In this document: piece by piece, positions 25,126 to 34,615 of the stretch
How positions within the stretch are numbered: position 1 is the stretch's first letter
How the letters are laid out: every line of letters starts with the position of its first letter
Assembly: GCF_009735585.1 (NCBI RefSeq)
Contig: NZ_VJVW01000003.1
Span: 310,001 to 374,000, forward strand
DNA from: Christiangramia aestuarii
GTDB taxonomy: Bacteria > Bacteroidota > Bacteroidia > Flavobacteriales > Flavobacteriaceae
Direction: 5' to 3'
Length of the DNA: 64,000 nt
The notes under the pieces: generated by a model
What the model was told of the DNA's origin: nothing
The model's database searches: none
Seen by the model: the letters and a program-made list of their open reading frames with translations, nothing else
Program-made: the position numbers and the translations under genes

Positions 25126-27231
25126 ATGAAAGTATTTGATGAAAAACACATCAAGAATGTAGTTTTTGTTGGGGCTCATAACAGCGGCAAAACTACCCTT
25201 GCCGAAACCATGCTCTTTGAAGCGGGTCTTATTAACCGAAGAGGCAGTGTGGAGGCCGGAAATACGGTTTCAGACCATCACGAAATAGAACACGAAAAGG
25301 GAAACTCCATTTTTGCCACACCGCTACATACCGAATGGCGTAATTACAAGATCAACATTATCGACACCCCTGGCTTGGACGATTTTATAGGAGAGGTCAT
25401 CAGCTCGATTCGCGTGGCCGATACCATTGTCACCCTTATCAACGGGCAACATGGAGTAGAAGTGGGTAGTGAGATCATTTGGAATTATATAGATCGGTAC
25501 AGGAAACCAACCTTATTCGTGATAAACCAGATAGATCACCCCGGCCTTAACTTTGAGGAGAGCCTTAATTCTATCCGAAACCTGGTAGGGAATAATGCGG
25601 TACAGATACAATATCCGCTAAAAAAAGACGGTGCCCAATGTATCATTGATGTGCTTAAAATGAAGATGTATAAATTTCCTCCTGAAGGTGGAAAGCCTGA
25701 GAAACTGGAGATCCCGGAAGACCAGAAAGAAAAGGCTGAACATCTCCATAACGAATTGGTGGAAAAAGCAGCCGAGAATGACGAAGAGCTAATGGAAAGT
25801 TTCTTTGAAAACAGCAGCCTCACCGAGGATGAAATGAGAAAAGGGATCAAAACCGGGATGATAAATCACGAATTATTCCCGGTATTCTGCATTTCTGCAC
25901 TAAATGATATGGGAAGTGGCCGGTTGATGGGCTTTATAGATAATGTTTGCCCCTCAGCTTCCGACGTTAAATTAGGGCAAAGCCTGAACGGGGAAGATAT
26001 AAACCCGGTAAGTAACGAACCAGCAGTATTATTCGTTTTTAAGACCGTACATCAGCCAAACCTGGGGCAGCTGAGTTTCTTTAAGGTAAAGAGGGGAGAG
26101 GTTAGGCTGAACGATAAATTAATAAATTCCAGGACCGGGGAGACCGAAACCCTGAACCAGCTATTCATCATGGACGGGAAAGAGCGTCTTTCTGTTTCAA
26201 GATTGAGCGTGGGAGATATTGGCGCAACTCTAAAATTGAAGTCTACCGAGACCAACGACAGCTTATATTCTTCTGAACAGGAAACCATCATAAGACCAAT
26301 TGAATATCCACAACCAAGGTTCAGCAAGGCGATTTCTGCTGTGAACAATAAGGACGAAGAGAAACTGAGCGAGGCCTTGAAAAAGATTCATAGTCAGGAT
26401 CCAACGGTAGAGATCTCCTATTCCAAAGAAGGAAAGCAACTCATTGTTGGTTGCCAGGGAGAACTGCACCTGGCCATCGTGGAATGGACCCTCAACAAGA
26501 TCTATGGAGTAGAGGTAAGCTTCGATAAACCAAAAATAGCTTTCAGGGAAACCATACAAAGATCGGCCAATGCCAATTACAGGCATAAGAAACAATCTGG
26601 CGGTTCCGGGCAATTCGCCCAGGTACATTTGAAGATTGAACCCTGGGAGGAAGGCATGGCTGAACCAGAAGGCTTTAATATTCGCGGCAAGGAAGAAGTA
26701 GACCTGCCCTGGGGCGGTAAGCTCTTCTTCTATAATTGCATAGTGGGAGGAGCCATAGACCAGCGCTATTTGCCTTCTATCATGAAGGGCATCCTTGAAG
26801 TTATGGAACAAGGCCCGCTAACCGGGTCATACATCAGGGATGTAAGGGTTATGGTATACGATGGAAAGATGCATTCGGTAGATTCTAATGATATTTCCTT
26901 TAAAATAGCCGGCGCCCACGCTTTTAAAGAAGCTTTTTTGAACGCCAACCCAAAACTTCTGGAACCTACGCTGGAACTTATTGTTAAGGTTCCTGAAGAA
27001 ATGGTAGGGAATGTGATGACAGATCTGCAATCCCGCCGGGCGATCATCCAGGGAATAGAAAGCAATGCCAGTTACCAGGTGCTAAAATGTATTGCGCCTG
27101 AAGCAGAACTTTACGGATATTCAACAGACCTGAGATCTTTAACTCAGGGAAGGGCCACCTTCAGGTCAAGTTTTTCGACTTACCAGCCTGTTCCTGCCAA
27201 CGTTCAGAAGGAACTGGTGAAAACAGAATAA
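25126..27231 (+). CDS. EF-G paralogue (EF-G2 type) with altered GTPase site
   Basis: The protein has 701 residues and all five EF-G domains. It has P-loop GAHNSGKTT (16-24), but the G3 motif reads DTPGLDDF (80-87). Leu84 replaces the His that activates water in canonical EF-G (DTPGHVDF). G4 is NQID (134-137) instead of NKMD. Domain IV and V segments YRHKKQSGGSGQFAQV, GGAIDQRYLPSIMKG and RRAIIQGIE are conserved. A Bacteroides EF-G2 without GTPase activity is known to support translation under starvation; this looks like a relative. It is not in a ribosomal-protein operon, which supports the paralogue call. Confidence 0.9.
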   Translation: MKVFDEKHIKNVVFVGAHNSGKTTLAETMLFEAGLINRRGSVEAGNTVSDHHEIEHEKGNSIFATPLHTEWRNYKINIIDTPGLDDFIGEVISSIRVADTIVTLINGQHGVEVGSEIIWNYIDRYRKPTLFVINQIDHPGLNFEESLNSIRNLVGNNAVQIQYPLKKDGAQCIIDVLKMKMYKFPPEGGKPEKLEIPEDQKEKAEHLHNELVEKAAENDEELMESFFENSSLTEDEMRKGIKTGMINHELFPVFCISALNDMGSGRLMGFIDNVCPSASDVKLGQSLNGEDINPVSNEPAVLFVFKTVHQPNLGQLSFFKVKRGEVRLNDKLINSRTGETETLNQLFIMDGKERLSVSRLSVGDIGATLKLKSTETNDSLYSSEQETIIRPIEYPQPRFSKAISAVNNKDEEKLSEALKKIHSQDPTVEISYSKEGKQLIVGCQGELHLAIVEWTLNKIYGVEVSFDKPKIAFRETIQRSANANYRHKKQSGGSGQFAQVHLKIEPWEEGMAEPEGFNIRGKEEVDLPWGGKLFFYNCIVGGAIDQRYLPSIMKGILEVMEQGPLTGSYIRDVRVMVYDGKMHSVDSNDISFKIAGAHAFKEAFLNANPKLLEPTLELIVKVPEEMVGNVMTDLQSRRAIIQGIESNASYQVLKCIAPEAELYGYSTDLRSLTQGRATFRSSFSTYQPVPANVQKELVKTE

Positions 27232-27416
27232 TAGTATCTGAACTTTCTTATCTGAAAATCGGTTATTTAACTTTATATAGACTTCATTTAGCCCGAAAAT
27301 AACCTAAATTTATAGCAATCAGGTTTTTAGCATTGTTTCTCATATAGCCTACCTCATAAAATTATGCTCCTGATAATTTTTAAGTGCAGGAAAATTAACC
27401 AATCAATATTAATATT

Positions 27417-27797
27417 ATGAGCAGTGCAGTTATTATCACGGTTTCCTTACAGAATTCGAATGAGGATCCACCCAAGCTAAAATTAAAAGATTCTGTAGGT
27501 GATTCTGGCGAAAACAATCTGAACACCGAGGTCGAGCTCGGGGCGAACGTCACCTGGGTACCAGACCTTGCTTCAGGAATCCAGAGTATAGAGATAGTAC
27601 CTAAGGCCGATCAAACTAGTATCTTTTCTACTGAACCTTATAATGAAGGTAACGGAAATTATGCCGCGACCATAGTAAACGAGGAACCGGTCAAGGATGG
27701 TAAAAAGATAAAAAGCGAAGATTATTCGATCAACTTTTATATAGATGGTGACTCAGAAGAATATTGTGATGATCCAAAACTTTCAATTAAAACCTGA
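27417..27797 (+). CDS. Small acidic protein of unknown function
   Basis: This 126-residue acidic protein has no signal peptide or membrane segment and is likely all-beta (VELGANVTWVPD and YSINFYIDGDSEEYCDDPK). It does not match a family I recognise. The adenylate cyclase gene starts 25 bases downstream, so they may share a transcript and the protein could work with the cyclase, but that is inference from spacing alone. Confidence 0.6.
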   Translation: MSSAVIITVSLQNSNEDPPKLKLKDSVGDSGENNLNTEVELGANVTWVPDLASGIQSIEIVPKADQTSIFSTEPYNEGNGNYAATIVNEEPVKDGKKIKSEDYSINFYIDGDSEEYCDDPKLSIKT

Positions 27798-27822
27798 AAG
27801 AGCTTAGTAAACTGAATTCCCT

Positions 27823-29682
27823 ATGTTCAGCAAACTTATGGCCTGTTTCATTACAGGCCTGATTTTTCTTATAGATATTTCGCTATTGGCGCAGGATCAA
27901 AAACTGGCCGATAGTCTCATCCATGCGTACAAAGAAGGAAATTATAAAGATGAACTGCAGGTTTTGCAGGAGATCGCTGAATATGAAAGCGACCCAAATG
28001 TTGCCTTAACCTATTCAGTGTTGCTGATAGAGAAGGCGCTCACCCAGTCCAATCACTTATATGCCCACTCGGGTTATCTCCAGAAAGGCAACCACTTGCA
28101 ATCTTTAGGAAATTATATTGAAGCTTTACAGGCATATTTTAAAAGTGAAGAACATGCTGCACTGGCCGGCGACGAACTTGGTAAGGCTGGCGTCCTTATC
28201 GCCATTGCCGACACCTATTCGGAAATGGGAAATTCTAGCAACGCTAAATCCTATTATCGTAAGGGCCTGAAAGAGGTAAGGCAGATCAATGATTCCGTAG
28301 TACTGGCAACGACCCTTTTGAATGCAGGAGACGAATACCTCAAAACAAAGAATTACGATACCGCGATGCAATATTTTAAGGAGTCTGGAATCATTTTTAA
28401 AATATTAGATGTACCAATCGGGCTGGCCTATAATTTTGGGAATTCGGGAATGGTCTATGCTGAAACTGGGAATGATTCCCTGGCAGAAAAGAATATCATG
28501 CAGGCAATTGTGATCCTTGAAGAACTAGAAGACTATCATCCCATTGCCGTTTATCTTACTTATTTGTCTGATATCTACCTGCGAAAAAATGATATTGAAA
28601 AAGCTTTTTCTTATGCCGAGCAAAGTCTCAACCTGTCCAGACAGCAGAATTTGAAAAAAGAGATCAGCGAAGCCCATTTAAAGCTGGCAGAACTGAATAA
28701 AACAGTCGGCGATTACGAAAAGGCTTACGGACATTTTGAAGATCATATTCTATATAGGGATAGCATAAGAAATATCGAGGCAGTACAGGAAATGGCCCGG
28801 CTGCGTACCGAAAACGAAGTAGCCAAGAAACAGACCGAAGTGGACCTTCTTGAGCAGAAGGAAAAGACCCAGAGTGCCATCGTGGTCGCAACGGGAATTG
28901 GTATGTTGTTCATTGGCCTGATAGCCTTCGGCCTGTACCGCCGGAACAAATTCATATCCAGGACCAAGTCTATAATAGAAAAGGAGCGCAACCGGTCAGA
29001 TCGCCTGCTTCAGAATATCCTGCCGGAAGAGACCGCATTGGAACTCAAGAACTCAGGTAAGGTAAAATCAAAAAGATTTGATTCTGTAAGCGTGTTATTT
29101 GGTGATTTTGTTGGTTTTACCAGGTATTCAGAAAGGCTGAGCCCGGAAGAACTGGTAGATTGCGTGGATTTCTATTTTTCCAAATTCGATGAGATCGTAG
29201 AGAAATACGGCCTGGAAAAGATCAAAACCCTTGGGGATTGCTATATGTGTGCAGGGGGGCTTCCTTTTCCGGTAAAGGACCATGCCCAACGACTTACCCT
29301 GGCGGCTTTCGAGATGCAGGAGTTCGTTTCCACTTTTAAGGCAAAATCTGAACTGGCCTCAGAAAGAATCAAATTCAATATTAAAATCGGGATCAATTCC
29401 GGGCCGGTGGTGGCCGGGGTGGTAGGCACCAAGAAATTCGCTTATGACATCTGGGGAGATACCGTGAATATTGCCTCCAGGATGGAGTCGCATTCAGAAC
29501 CCGGTCAGATCAATATTTCCGAAAGCACCTATAAACTTATAGACCATAATTTTATTTGCGAGCACCGGGGTGAAATAGAGGTGAAGAACAAGGGATTGAT
29601 GAGAATGTACTATGTTAAAGGTATCAAGGAACATGCAAGGAAGATGATAGATTTTAAAGAACCACTACTGGAAAACAAGTAA
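27823..29682 (+). CDS. TPR-containing membrane adenylate cyclase (class III)
   Basis: The protein has 619 residues: signal peptide (1-23), periplasmic TPR repeats (about 60-320), a coiled coil, one membrane helix (about 352-370, followed by YRRNK), and a cytoplasmic class III cyclase domain (about 415-600). Metal-binding aspartates are D428 (LFGDFVGFT) and D472 (TLGDCYM). K468 and D542 (YDIWGDTVN) match the adenine-selecting pair, so the product should be cAMP rather than cGMP. The layout suggests a receptor that senses a periplasmic partner through its TPR domain. Confidence 0.9.
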   Translation: MFSKLMACFITGLIFLIDISLLAQDQKLADSLIHAYKEGNYKDELQVLQEIAEYESDPNVALTYSVLLIEKALTQSNHLYAHSGYLQKGNHLQSLGNYIEALQAYFKSEEHAALAGDELGKAGVLIAIADTYSEMGNSSNAKSYYRKGLKEVRQINDSVVLATTLLNAGDEYLKTKNYDTAMQYFKESGIIFKILDVPIGLAYNFGNSGMVYAETGNDSLAEKNIMQAIVILEELEDYHPIAVYLTYLSDIYLRKNDIEKAFSYAEQSLNLSRQQNLKKEISEAHLKLAELNKTVGDYEKAYGHFEDHILYRDSIRNIEAVQEMARLRTENEVAKKQTEVDLLEQKEKTQSAIVVATGIGMLFIGLIAFGLYRRNKFISRTKSIIEKERNRSDRLLQNILPEETALELKNSGKVKSKRFDSVSVLFGDFVGFTRYSERLSPEELVDCVDFYFSKFDEIVEKYGLEKIKTLGDCYMCAGGLPFPVKDHAQRLTLAAFEMQEFVSTFKAKSELASERIKFNIKIGINSGPVVAGVVGTKKFAYDIWGDTVNIASRMESHSEPGQINISESTYKLIDHNFICEHRGEIEVKNKGLMRMYYVKGIKEHARKMIDFKEPLLENK

Positions 29683-29775
29683 TGATCAGGCTTCACAAAA
29701 ACACTACGCTTAACCATAAAAATTTATTCATCAGGATTTGTTATTTTTAGGCTCAAAACCTATAAAAACTTAATA

Positions 29776-32622
29776 ATGCGAAAGATTTACCTATTGTTTG
29801 CCATGGTCTTTTTTATGGCAGGCAATGTTTGTTCTCAAAATGAGACGTCAGCTTCAGATGCTCTCAATTTCAAGATCGATTATGAGAAATTCACCCTGGA
29901 CAACGGTCTTGAAGTCATACTTCACGAAGATCATAGTGACCCCATAGTGGCCGTAGCCACCATGATGCATGTGGGATCTAATCGTGAGAAACCCGGAAAA
30001 ACCGGTTTCGCTCATTTCTTTGAACATATGAGTTTTAACGATTCAGAAAATGTACCCGTAGGCGCTAACAGGAAAATGATCCCGGAGTGGGGAGGAAGCC
30101 GAAACGGCGGTACCTGGAGCGATGGAACGGTGTACTATGAAGTTGTGCCTAAAGACGCTTTTGAAAAGATCCTCTGGATAGATTCAGACAGGTTTGGATA
30201 CATGATCAATACCGTGACCGAAGCTGCATTAGAACGTGAAAAGCAGGTAGTGAAGAACGAAAAAAGGGAAAGGGTAGATAACGCGCCTTATGGATATACC
30301 GATGAGATCATCAGGAAAAACCTGTACCCAGAAGGGCATCCCTATAACTGGACCGTTATTGGGCAATTACCAGATCTGCAATCTGCCACCCTGGAAGATG
30401 TAAAGGAATTTTACAACAAGTATTATGGTGCAGCCAATGCATCCCTGGTGATCGCCGGAGACATAGATATACAAGAAACCAAGGAACTGGTAAAAAAATG
30501 GTTTGGAGAGATCCCAAGTGGGCCAGAGGTAAAGGCTTTGGAACCAATGCCAGTTAAACTAAATAAGACCAAATCCCTTTATTTCGAGGATAATTTTGCC
30601 AAGCTTCCGGAACTAAGAATGGTGTATCCTACGGTAGAAGATTACCATAAGGATATGTATGCATTGCGCATTCTAGGACAGCTTTTAAGCGGAAGTAAAA
30701 AATCTCCGCTGTACCAGACGGTGGTTGAAGAAGGAAAATTGGCTCCGGATATCGGCACTTACCAAAGCAGTAGCGAACTGGCTGGGGAATTCATCTTCCG
30801 CGTTAGGGCTAATGCCAATACCGACCTGGATAGTGTTAAACTGGCTATAGAGAAAGGTTTAGAAAGATTTGAAAAGAACGGTGTAAGCGAAAAGGAACTA
30901 AAAAGGATCAAAGCCGAACTGGAGACACAGCTTTACCAGGGAGTAAGTACCGTGTTGAACAAAGCCTTTCAGCTGGTGCAGGATAATGAATTCAAGGGAG
31001 ACCCGGGTTACCTTGGAACCACGGCTAAACTAACTAATGCTGTTACTGCCGAAGATGTTATGAGAGTCTACAATAAATACATCAAAGGAAATAATTTCGT
31101 GATGACCAGCGTAGTGCCTAAGGGAGAAACAGAGCTGGCCGTTGAAGGTTCAGAAAAGGCCGAGGTATGGATAGAAGAGGTGAAGAATGATGTGGCCAGC
31201 GAGGAAGTTAGCCAGGGTGAAGAGGCCGAATATGAAAAAACTCCCTCCAAATATGATCGCAGTGAACCTGAGTTCGGCGATCTGCCATTGTTCCGGTCTC
31301 CGGAGATCTGGACCGCCGAACTTAAAAACGGGATGGAAGTATATGGTATCACTAATAACGAGATACCACTGGTAGAATTCGAAATAAGTATTCCTGGTGG
31401 ACAAATGCTGGATCCGGATGGCAAGGCCGGAGTGGCTTCGCTGCTAGGTGATCTTATGATGCAGGGTACGGCAAAACGTACTCCTGCAGAACTTGAAGAG
31501 GCCATCGGTCTTTTAGGAGCCAGGATAAACATGTATTCTTCTAATGAAGATTTTCGTATAACCGGAACCTGTTTAAGCAAGAATTTCAATGAGACCATGA
31601 AGCTGGTACAGGAAATAATCCTGGAGCCACGCTGGGACAAGGCTGAATATGAAAGATTAAAGAAAGCCCTGGAGACCAATTTAAAGGGTCAGGAGGCCAA
31701 TCCAAGGGCAATCGCCTCCAAGGTTTTCTATAAATTGCTTTACGGGCCACAGCATAGCTTTGGTATTCCTGGCAGTGGTACCCTGGAAACATCTGAAGCT
31801 ATCAGCATGGAAGACCTTAAGGCCTATTATGCAAAACTTTCTCCTGAGAATGCCAGCTTTCATATAGCCGGATCCATCGAAAAAGAGAGAGTAGAAAAAG
31901 TTCTGGGAGATCTTGCTGAAAAATGGGAGCAGGAAGCACCTGGACTTCAAAAAGATGAGATCGCCGCTCTTGGCGAGCCCGGTACACTTTATTTCGTGGA
32001 TGTGCCAGATGCAAAACAGTCTGTTATCTTAATAGGTAAACTGGTACTATCAGAAAAGAATGAGGATGCCAATAAGCTGGTTTTCGCCAACGAGATCCTG
32101 GGTGGTGGTTCCAGCGGGAAGTTATTCCAAACCCTGCGAATTGAGAAGGGATATACTTATGGCGCATATTCCGGGGTTTCAGAAAACCTGGAGGTTTCGC
32201 CATTTTATATCACTACCAGCGTAAGAGCGAACGCAACCTTATCATCTTTAGAGATCATAGAGGAAATGGTAGAAAACTATGCAGAAGATTTTGGTCCCGA
32301 GGAGGTCAAGCTTACCCAGGATAAACTGCTAAAAGAAAACACCAGGGCATTTGAAAGCCTTTCGGCTAAACTGGGCATCCTGCGCGATATGAGCAAATAT
32401 GACAAATCTGAAGACTTCATTGAAGATATGCAGGAAGAATTGATGAACATGGACGAGGAAGATTTTAAAGAAGTTATTAGGAAATATCTAGGTGAAGATG
32501 AGATGATCTATGTAGTGGTAGGCGATAAGGCCACCCAGTTTGAGGAAGTTAAAAAACTGGGCAAACCTGTGATAGAACTTGATATCCATGCAGAAAAAAT
32601 AATAGAAGATTCAAAGGAATAA
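29776..32622 (+). CDS. M16-family zinc metallopeptidase
   Basis: This 948-residue protein has a signal peptide (about 1-20) and two tandem M16 halves. The N-terminal half has the inverted zinc motif H80-F-F-E83-H84 (FAHFFEHMSF) and the distal glutamate region EKQVVKNEKRERVDN. The C-terminal half (about 510-930) lacks HxxEH but keeps the R/Y pair region LRIEKGYTYGAYSG, as in pitrilysin-like enzymes. It probably degrades peptides in the periplasm. It shares a terminator with the convergent GNAT gene. Confidence 0.92.
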   Translation: MRKIYLLFAMVFFMAGNVCSQNETSASDALNFKIDYEKFTLDNGLEVILHEDHSDPIVAVATMMHVGSNREKPGKTGFAHFFEHMSFNDSENVPVGANRKMIPEWGGSRNGGTWSDGTVYYEVVPKDAFEKILWIDSDRFGYMINTVTEAALEREKQVVKNEKRERVDNAPYGYTDEIIRKNLYPEGHPYNWTVIGQLPDLQSATLEDVKEFYNKYYGAANASLVIAGDIDIQETKELVKKWFGEIPSGPEVKALEPMPVKLNKTKSLYFEDNFAKLPELRMVYPTVEDYHKDMYALRILGQLLSGSKKSPLYQTVVEEGKLAPDIGTYQSSSELAGEFIFRVRANANTDLDSVKLAIEKGLERFEKNGVSEKELKRIKAELETQLYQGVSTVLNKAFQLVQDNEFKGDPGYLGTTAKLTNAVTAEDVMRVYNKYIKGNNFVMTSVVPKGETELAVEGSEKAEVWIEEVKNDVASEEVSQGEEAEYEKTPSKYDRSEPEFGDLPLFRSPEIWTAELKNGMEVYGITNNEIPLVEFEISIPGGQMLDPDGKAGVASLLGDLMMQGTAKRTPAELEEAIGLLGARINMYSSNEDFRITGTCLSKNFNETMKLVQEIILEPRWDKAEYERLKKALETNLKGQEANPRAIASKVFYKLLYGPQHSFGIPGSGTLETSEAISMEDLKAYYAKLSPENASFHIAGSIEKERVEKVLGDLAEKWEQEAPGLQKDEIAALGEPGTLYFVDVPDAKQSVILIGKLVLSEKNEDANKLVFANEILGGGSSGKLFQTLRIEKGYTYGAYSGVSENLEVSPFYITTSVRANATLSSLEIIEEMVENYAEDFGPEEVKLTQDKLLKENTRAFESLSAKLGILRDMSKYDKSEDFIEDMQEELMNMDEEDFKEVIRKYLGEDEMIYVVVGDKATQFEEVKKLGKPVIELDIHAEKIIEDSKE

Positions 32623-32640
32623 GCCTTTGGTAAACTAAAT

Positions 32641-32671
32641 AAAAAGCGTGGTCCCAGGGCCACGCTTTTTT
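32641..32671. terminator. Bidirectional terminator
   Basis: Perfect 11-base arms aaaaagcgtgg (32641-32651) and ccacgcttttt (32660-32670) lie between convergent genes; A- and T-runs are within the arms. Confidence 0.9.
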
Positions 32672-33126
32672 TATGCTTTCAGATTTTTTTCAAAACACCG
32701 GCTATTTTCCATTCCTTCATAGGGAGCATAATTTGGAATTAACCGGTAGTTATTCTTATAGTAAAAATCGATCGCTTCGGTCTGTCGTAGGCCGGTTTCC
32801 AGAATACATTTGTCATACCCAGATTCCAGTGCCCATTCTTCTAATTGTTCCAAAATCTTACTGGCGTAGCCTTTATTCCTGTGGTCGGGGAGAACGTACA
32901 TTCGCTTAACTTCGGCAATATTTTTTCGGTATTCCTTAATGGCACCGCAGCCAACAGGCTTATCATTTTCGTAGAGAACGACCACTTTTTTTATGGTATC
33001 CAGCTTATTGAACTGATCATAGAAATCATGTTCATCTCCGTCGCAAACGGCCAGATAGCGATCCAGTTCCTTAACGAGATCGATAAAATCTGGATCTTCA
33101 GAATTCGTTCTCTTTAGCTCATACAT
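32671..33126 (-). CDS. GNAT-family N-acetyltransferase
   Basis: The product has 151 residues, with the acetyl-CoA-binding motif A region VKRMYVLPDHRNKGYASKIL (pattern R/Q-x-x-G-x-G/A) and the C-terminal AIDFYYKNNYRLIPNYAPY. It acetylates an amino group on an unknown small molecule or protein. The ATG at 33126 (MYELKRTN) is preferred over a TTG 22 codons upstream, because family members begin close to LKRTNSEDPDF. It is divergent from the ArsR-type regulator gene. Confidence 0.9.
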   Translation of the reverse strand: MYELKRTNSEDPDFIDLVKELDRYLAVCDGDEHDFYDQFNKLDTIKKVVVLYENDKPVGCGAIKEYRKNIAEVKRMYVLPDHRNKGYASKILEQLEEWALESGYDKCILETGLRQTEAIDFYYKNNYRLIPNYAPYEGMENSRCFEKNLKA

Positions 33127-33177
33127 AGCCCTGAATTTTTCTTTAAAAATAGAATATTCTTTCCATTTCCTTTTATC

Positions 33178-33201
33178 ATCTAAATATCGCAATTTGTAGA
33201 T
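33178..33201. promoter_or_regulatory. Imperfect palindrome in the ArsR-type gene promoter (candidate operator)
   Basis: The 24-base site has arms atctaaatat and atttgtagat around cgca. The arms are complementary at eight of ten positions. Outer halves atcta/tagat match the perfect palindrome at 33551-33574, which has the same length. It covers the -33 TTG. Confidence 0.6.
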
Positions 33202-33223
33202 ATGTGTGAGTTTTATATATTTG
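33194..33223 (+). promoter_or_regulatory. Promoter of the ArsR-type regulator, probably leaderless
   Basis: TTG at 33194-33196, a 19-base spacer and a perfect -7 element tatatttg at 33216-33223. The start would fall at about 33228-33231, which coincides with the ATG at 33228. Confidence 0.65.
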
Positions 33224-33227
33224 CAGC

Positions 33228-33530
33228 ATGGAAATTATCGAGATCAATAAGGCACTTTCTAACGAGACCAGGATGAATATCCTCAGGTGGCTAAAGGATC
33301 CCGAAGCCAACTTCAAACCTCATGAAGACCTGGGGCATTTTAATGATGGTGTATGTGTTCAGCATATAAGGGAAAGGGCAGGGCTCTCTCAATCTACAAT
33401 TTCCACTTATTTAAACCAGATGCAAAAGGCTTCTTTGATCATACCTACCAGGCATGGTAAATGGACCTATTATCGCCGCAATGAAAAGGTGATCTTGGAA
33501 TATATAAATGCCTTGAAGCAAAATATTTGA
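33228..33530 (+). CDS. ArsR/HTH-family transcriptional regulator
   Basis: This 100-residue winged-helix protein has the ArsR-type start KALSNETRMNILRWL, recognition helix AGLSQSTISTYLNQMQKASL, and wing RHGKWTYYRRNE. It has a single Cys (VCVQHI), so it lacks the paired-Cys metal site of arsenite sensors and may sense an electrophile, oxidant or small molecule. Matching palindromes in its own promoter and before the next gene make it the likely repressor of both. Confidence 0.9.
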   Translation: MEIIEINKALSNETRMNILRWLKDPEANFKPHEDLGHFNDGVCVQHIRERAGLSQSTISTYLNQMQKASLIIPTRHGKWTYYRRNEKVILEYINALKQNI

Positions 33531-33550
33531 TTTTTTTAAAACAATGATAC

Positions 33551-33574
33551 ATCTATATATTTCGATATATAGAT
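33551..33574. promoter_or_regulatory. Perfect 24-base palindrome, candidate operator of the oxidoreductase gene
   Basis: Arms atctatatat (33551-33560) and atatatagat (33565-33574) around ttcg form a perfect inverted repeat ending 15 bases before the ATG. It contains tatatttc, one base off the -7 consensus, so a bound protein would block the core promoter. Confidence 0.7.
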
Positions 33575-33589
33575 AAGTGAAATTATAAT

Positions 33590-34615
33590 ATGAAGTTAGA
33601 GAACAAACAGTGGTATTACGTAAAAAGACCGGAAGCCCAGATCGGTGCAGAAAATTATGAACTCAGAAAGGATGTTATAGACACTTCCGAATTAAAGGAA
33701 AACGAGATTCTCATAAGATCCAAATATGTAAGTGTAGATCCTTATATGAGGATACATCAGTCTATACATAATACCTGGGAAAAACCTCAGGAATTGAATA
33801 CCCTCCAGGGAAGTGGAGTAGTGGGAGAAGTGATAGAATCAAGATCGGACAAATTTATCCCCGGTGATTTTGTGAATGCCTATACTGGATGGCAGGAGTA
33901 TGCCGTAATAAATGCAGACCAGGCCCGAAAACTATATCCAAAGATCCCGGTTTCAACGGCCCTAAGCATTTTAGGAATGCCGGCACGAGTAGCCTATTTT
34001 GGGCTGTTAGAAGAAGGTGAATTAAAATCTACAGATACGGTTGTAGTTAGTGGTGCCGCCGGGGCTGTAGGAAGCATCGTAGTGCAGCTGGCAAAATTAA
34101 AGGGATGCCGGGTAGTGGGCACCGCAGGAACTCAGGAAAAAATAGATTATCTACAAAATGAACTGGGCATTGACGTGGCACTGAACTATAAGGAGCACGA
34201 CAGCCTGGAAAAGATGACCAAAGCACTGGCAGAAGCCTGTCCAGAAGGCATCGATGTCTATTACGATAATGTTGGAGGAAATGTGACCGATGCCGTATTT
34301 AACCTTATAAATCATAAAGCCCGTATCCTGATCTGTGGGCAGATCTCCCAGTATAATCACGGCCTGGATACTCCGGAAATGGGTCCAAGATTCCTCCATA
34401 AAATGTTATATACCCGTGCAAAGATTCAGGGTATTTTATCCCGGGATTATAATCACCGGATGGACGAAATGCTAGCTGAAATGGAGCCTTTAGTGCAATC
34501 TGGAAAGCTAAAATACAAAGAAACCATCATGGATGGTTTTGAAAACCTGCCTGCAGCCTTGAGCGGACTTTTTGACGGAAGTAATAAAGGAAAAATGCTG
34601 GTTAAAATTTATTAG
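33590..34615 (+). CDS. NADP-dependent MDR oxidoreductase (CurA / prostaglandin reductase type)
   Basis: This 341-residue medium-chain reductase has the NADPH motif VVVSGAAGAVGSIVVQLAKL, YYDNVGGNVTDAVF, and RILICGQISQYN. The N-terminal SKYVSVDPYMRIHQS places it in the CurA/leukotriene B4 dehydrogenase branch, which reduces alpha,beta-unsaturated carbonyls. It has no zinc site. With the adjacent single-Cys ArsR-type regulator and matching operators, it looks like an inducible detoxification pair for reactive enones or quinones; the inducer is unknown. Confidence 0.92.
   Translation: MKLENKQWYYVKRPEAQIGAENYELRKDVIDTSELKENEILIRSKYVSVDPYMRIHQSIHNTWEKPQELNTLQGSGVVGEVIESRSDKFIPGDFVNAYTGWQEYAVINADQARKLYPKIPVSTALSILGMPARVAYFGLLEEGELKSTDTVVVSGAAGAVGSIVVQLAKLKGCRVVGTAGTQEKIDYLQNELGIDVALNYKEHDSLEKMTKALAEACPEGIDVYYDNVGGNVTDAVFNLINHKARILICGQISQYNHGLDTPEMGPRFLHKMLYTRAKIQGILSRDYNHRMDEMLAEMEPLVQSGKLKYKETIMDGFENLPAALSGLFDGSNKGKMLVKIY

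Noticed and set aside
31068-31679. Long open frame antisense to the M16 peptidase gene
   Set aside because: It is Ser/Pro-rich with no motif and lies opposite a strongly supported gene; it is a mirror of the coding pattern.
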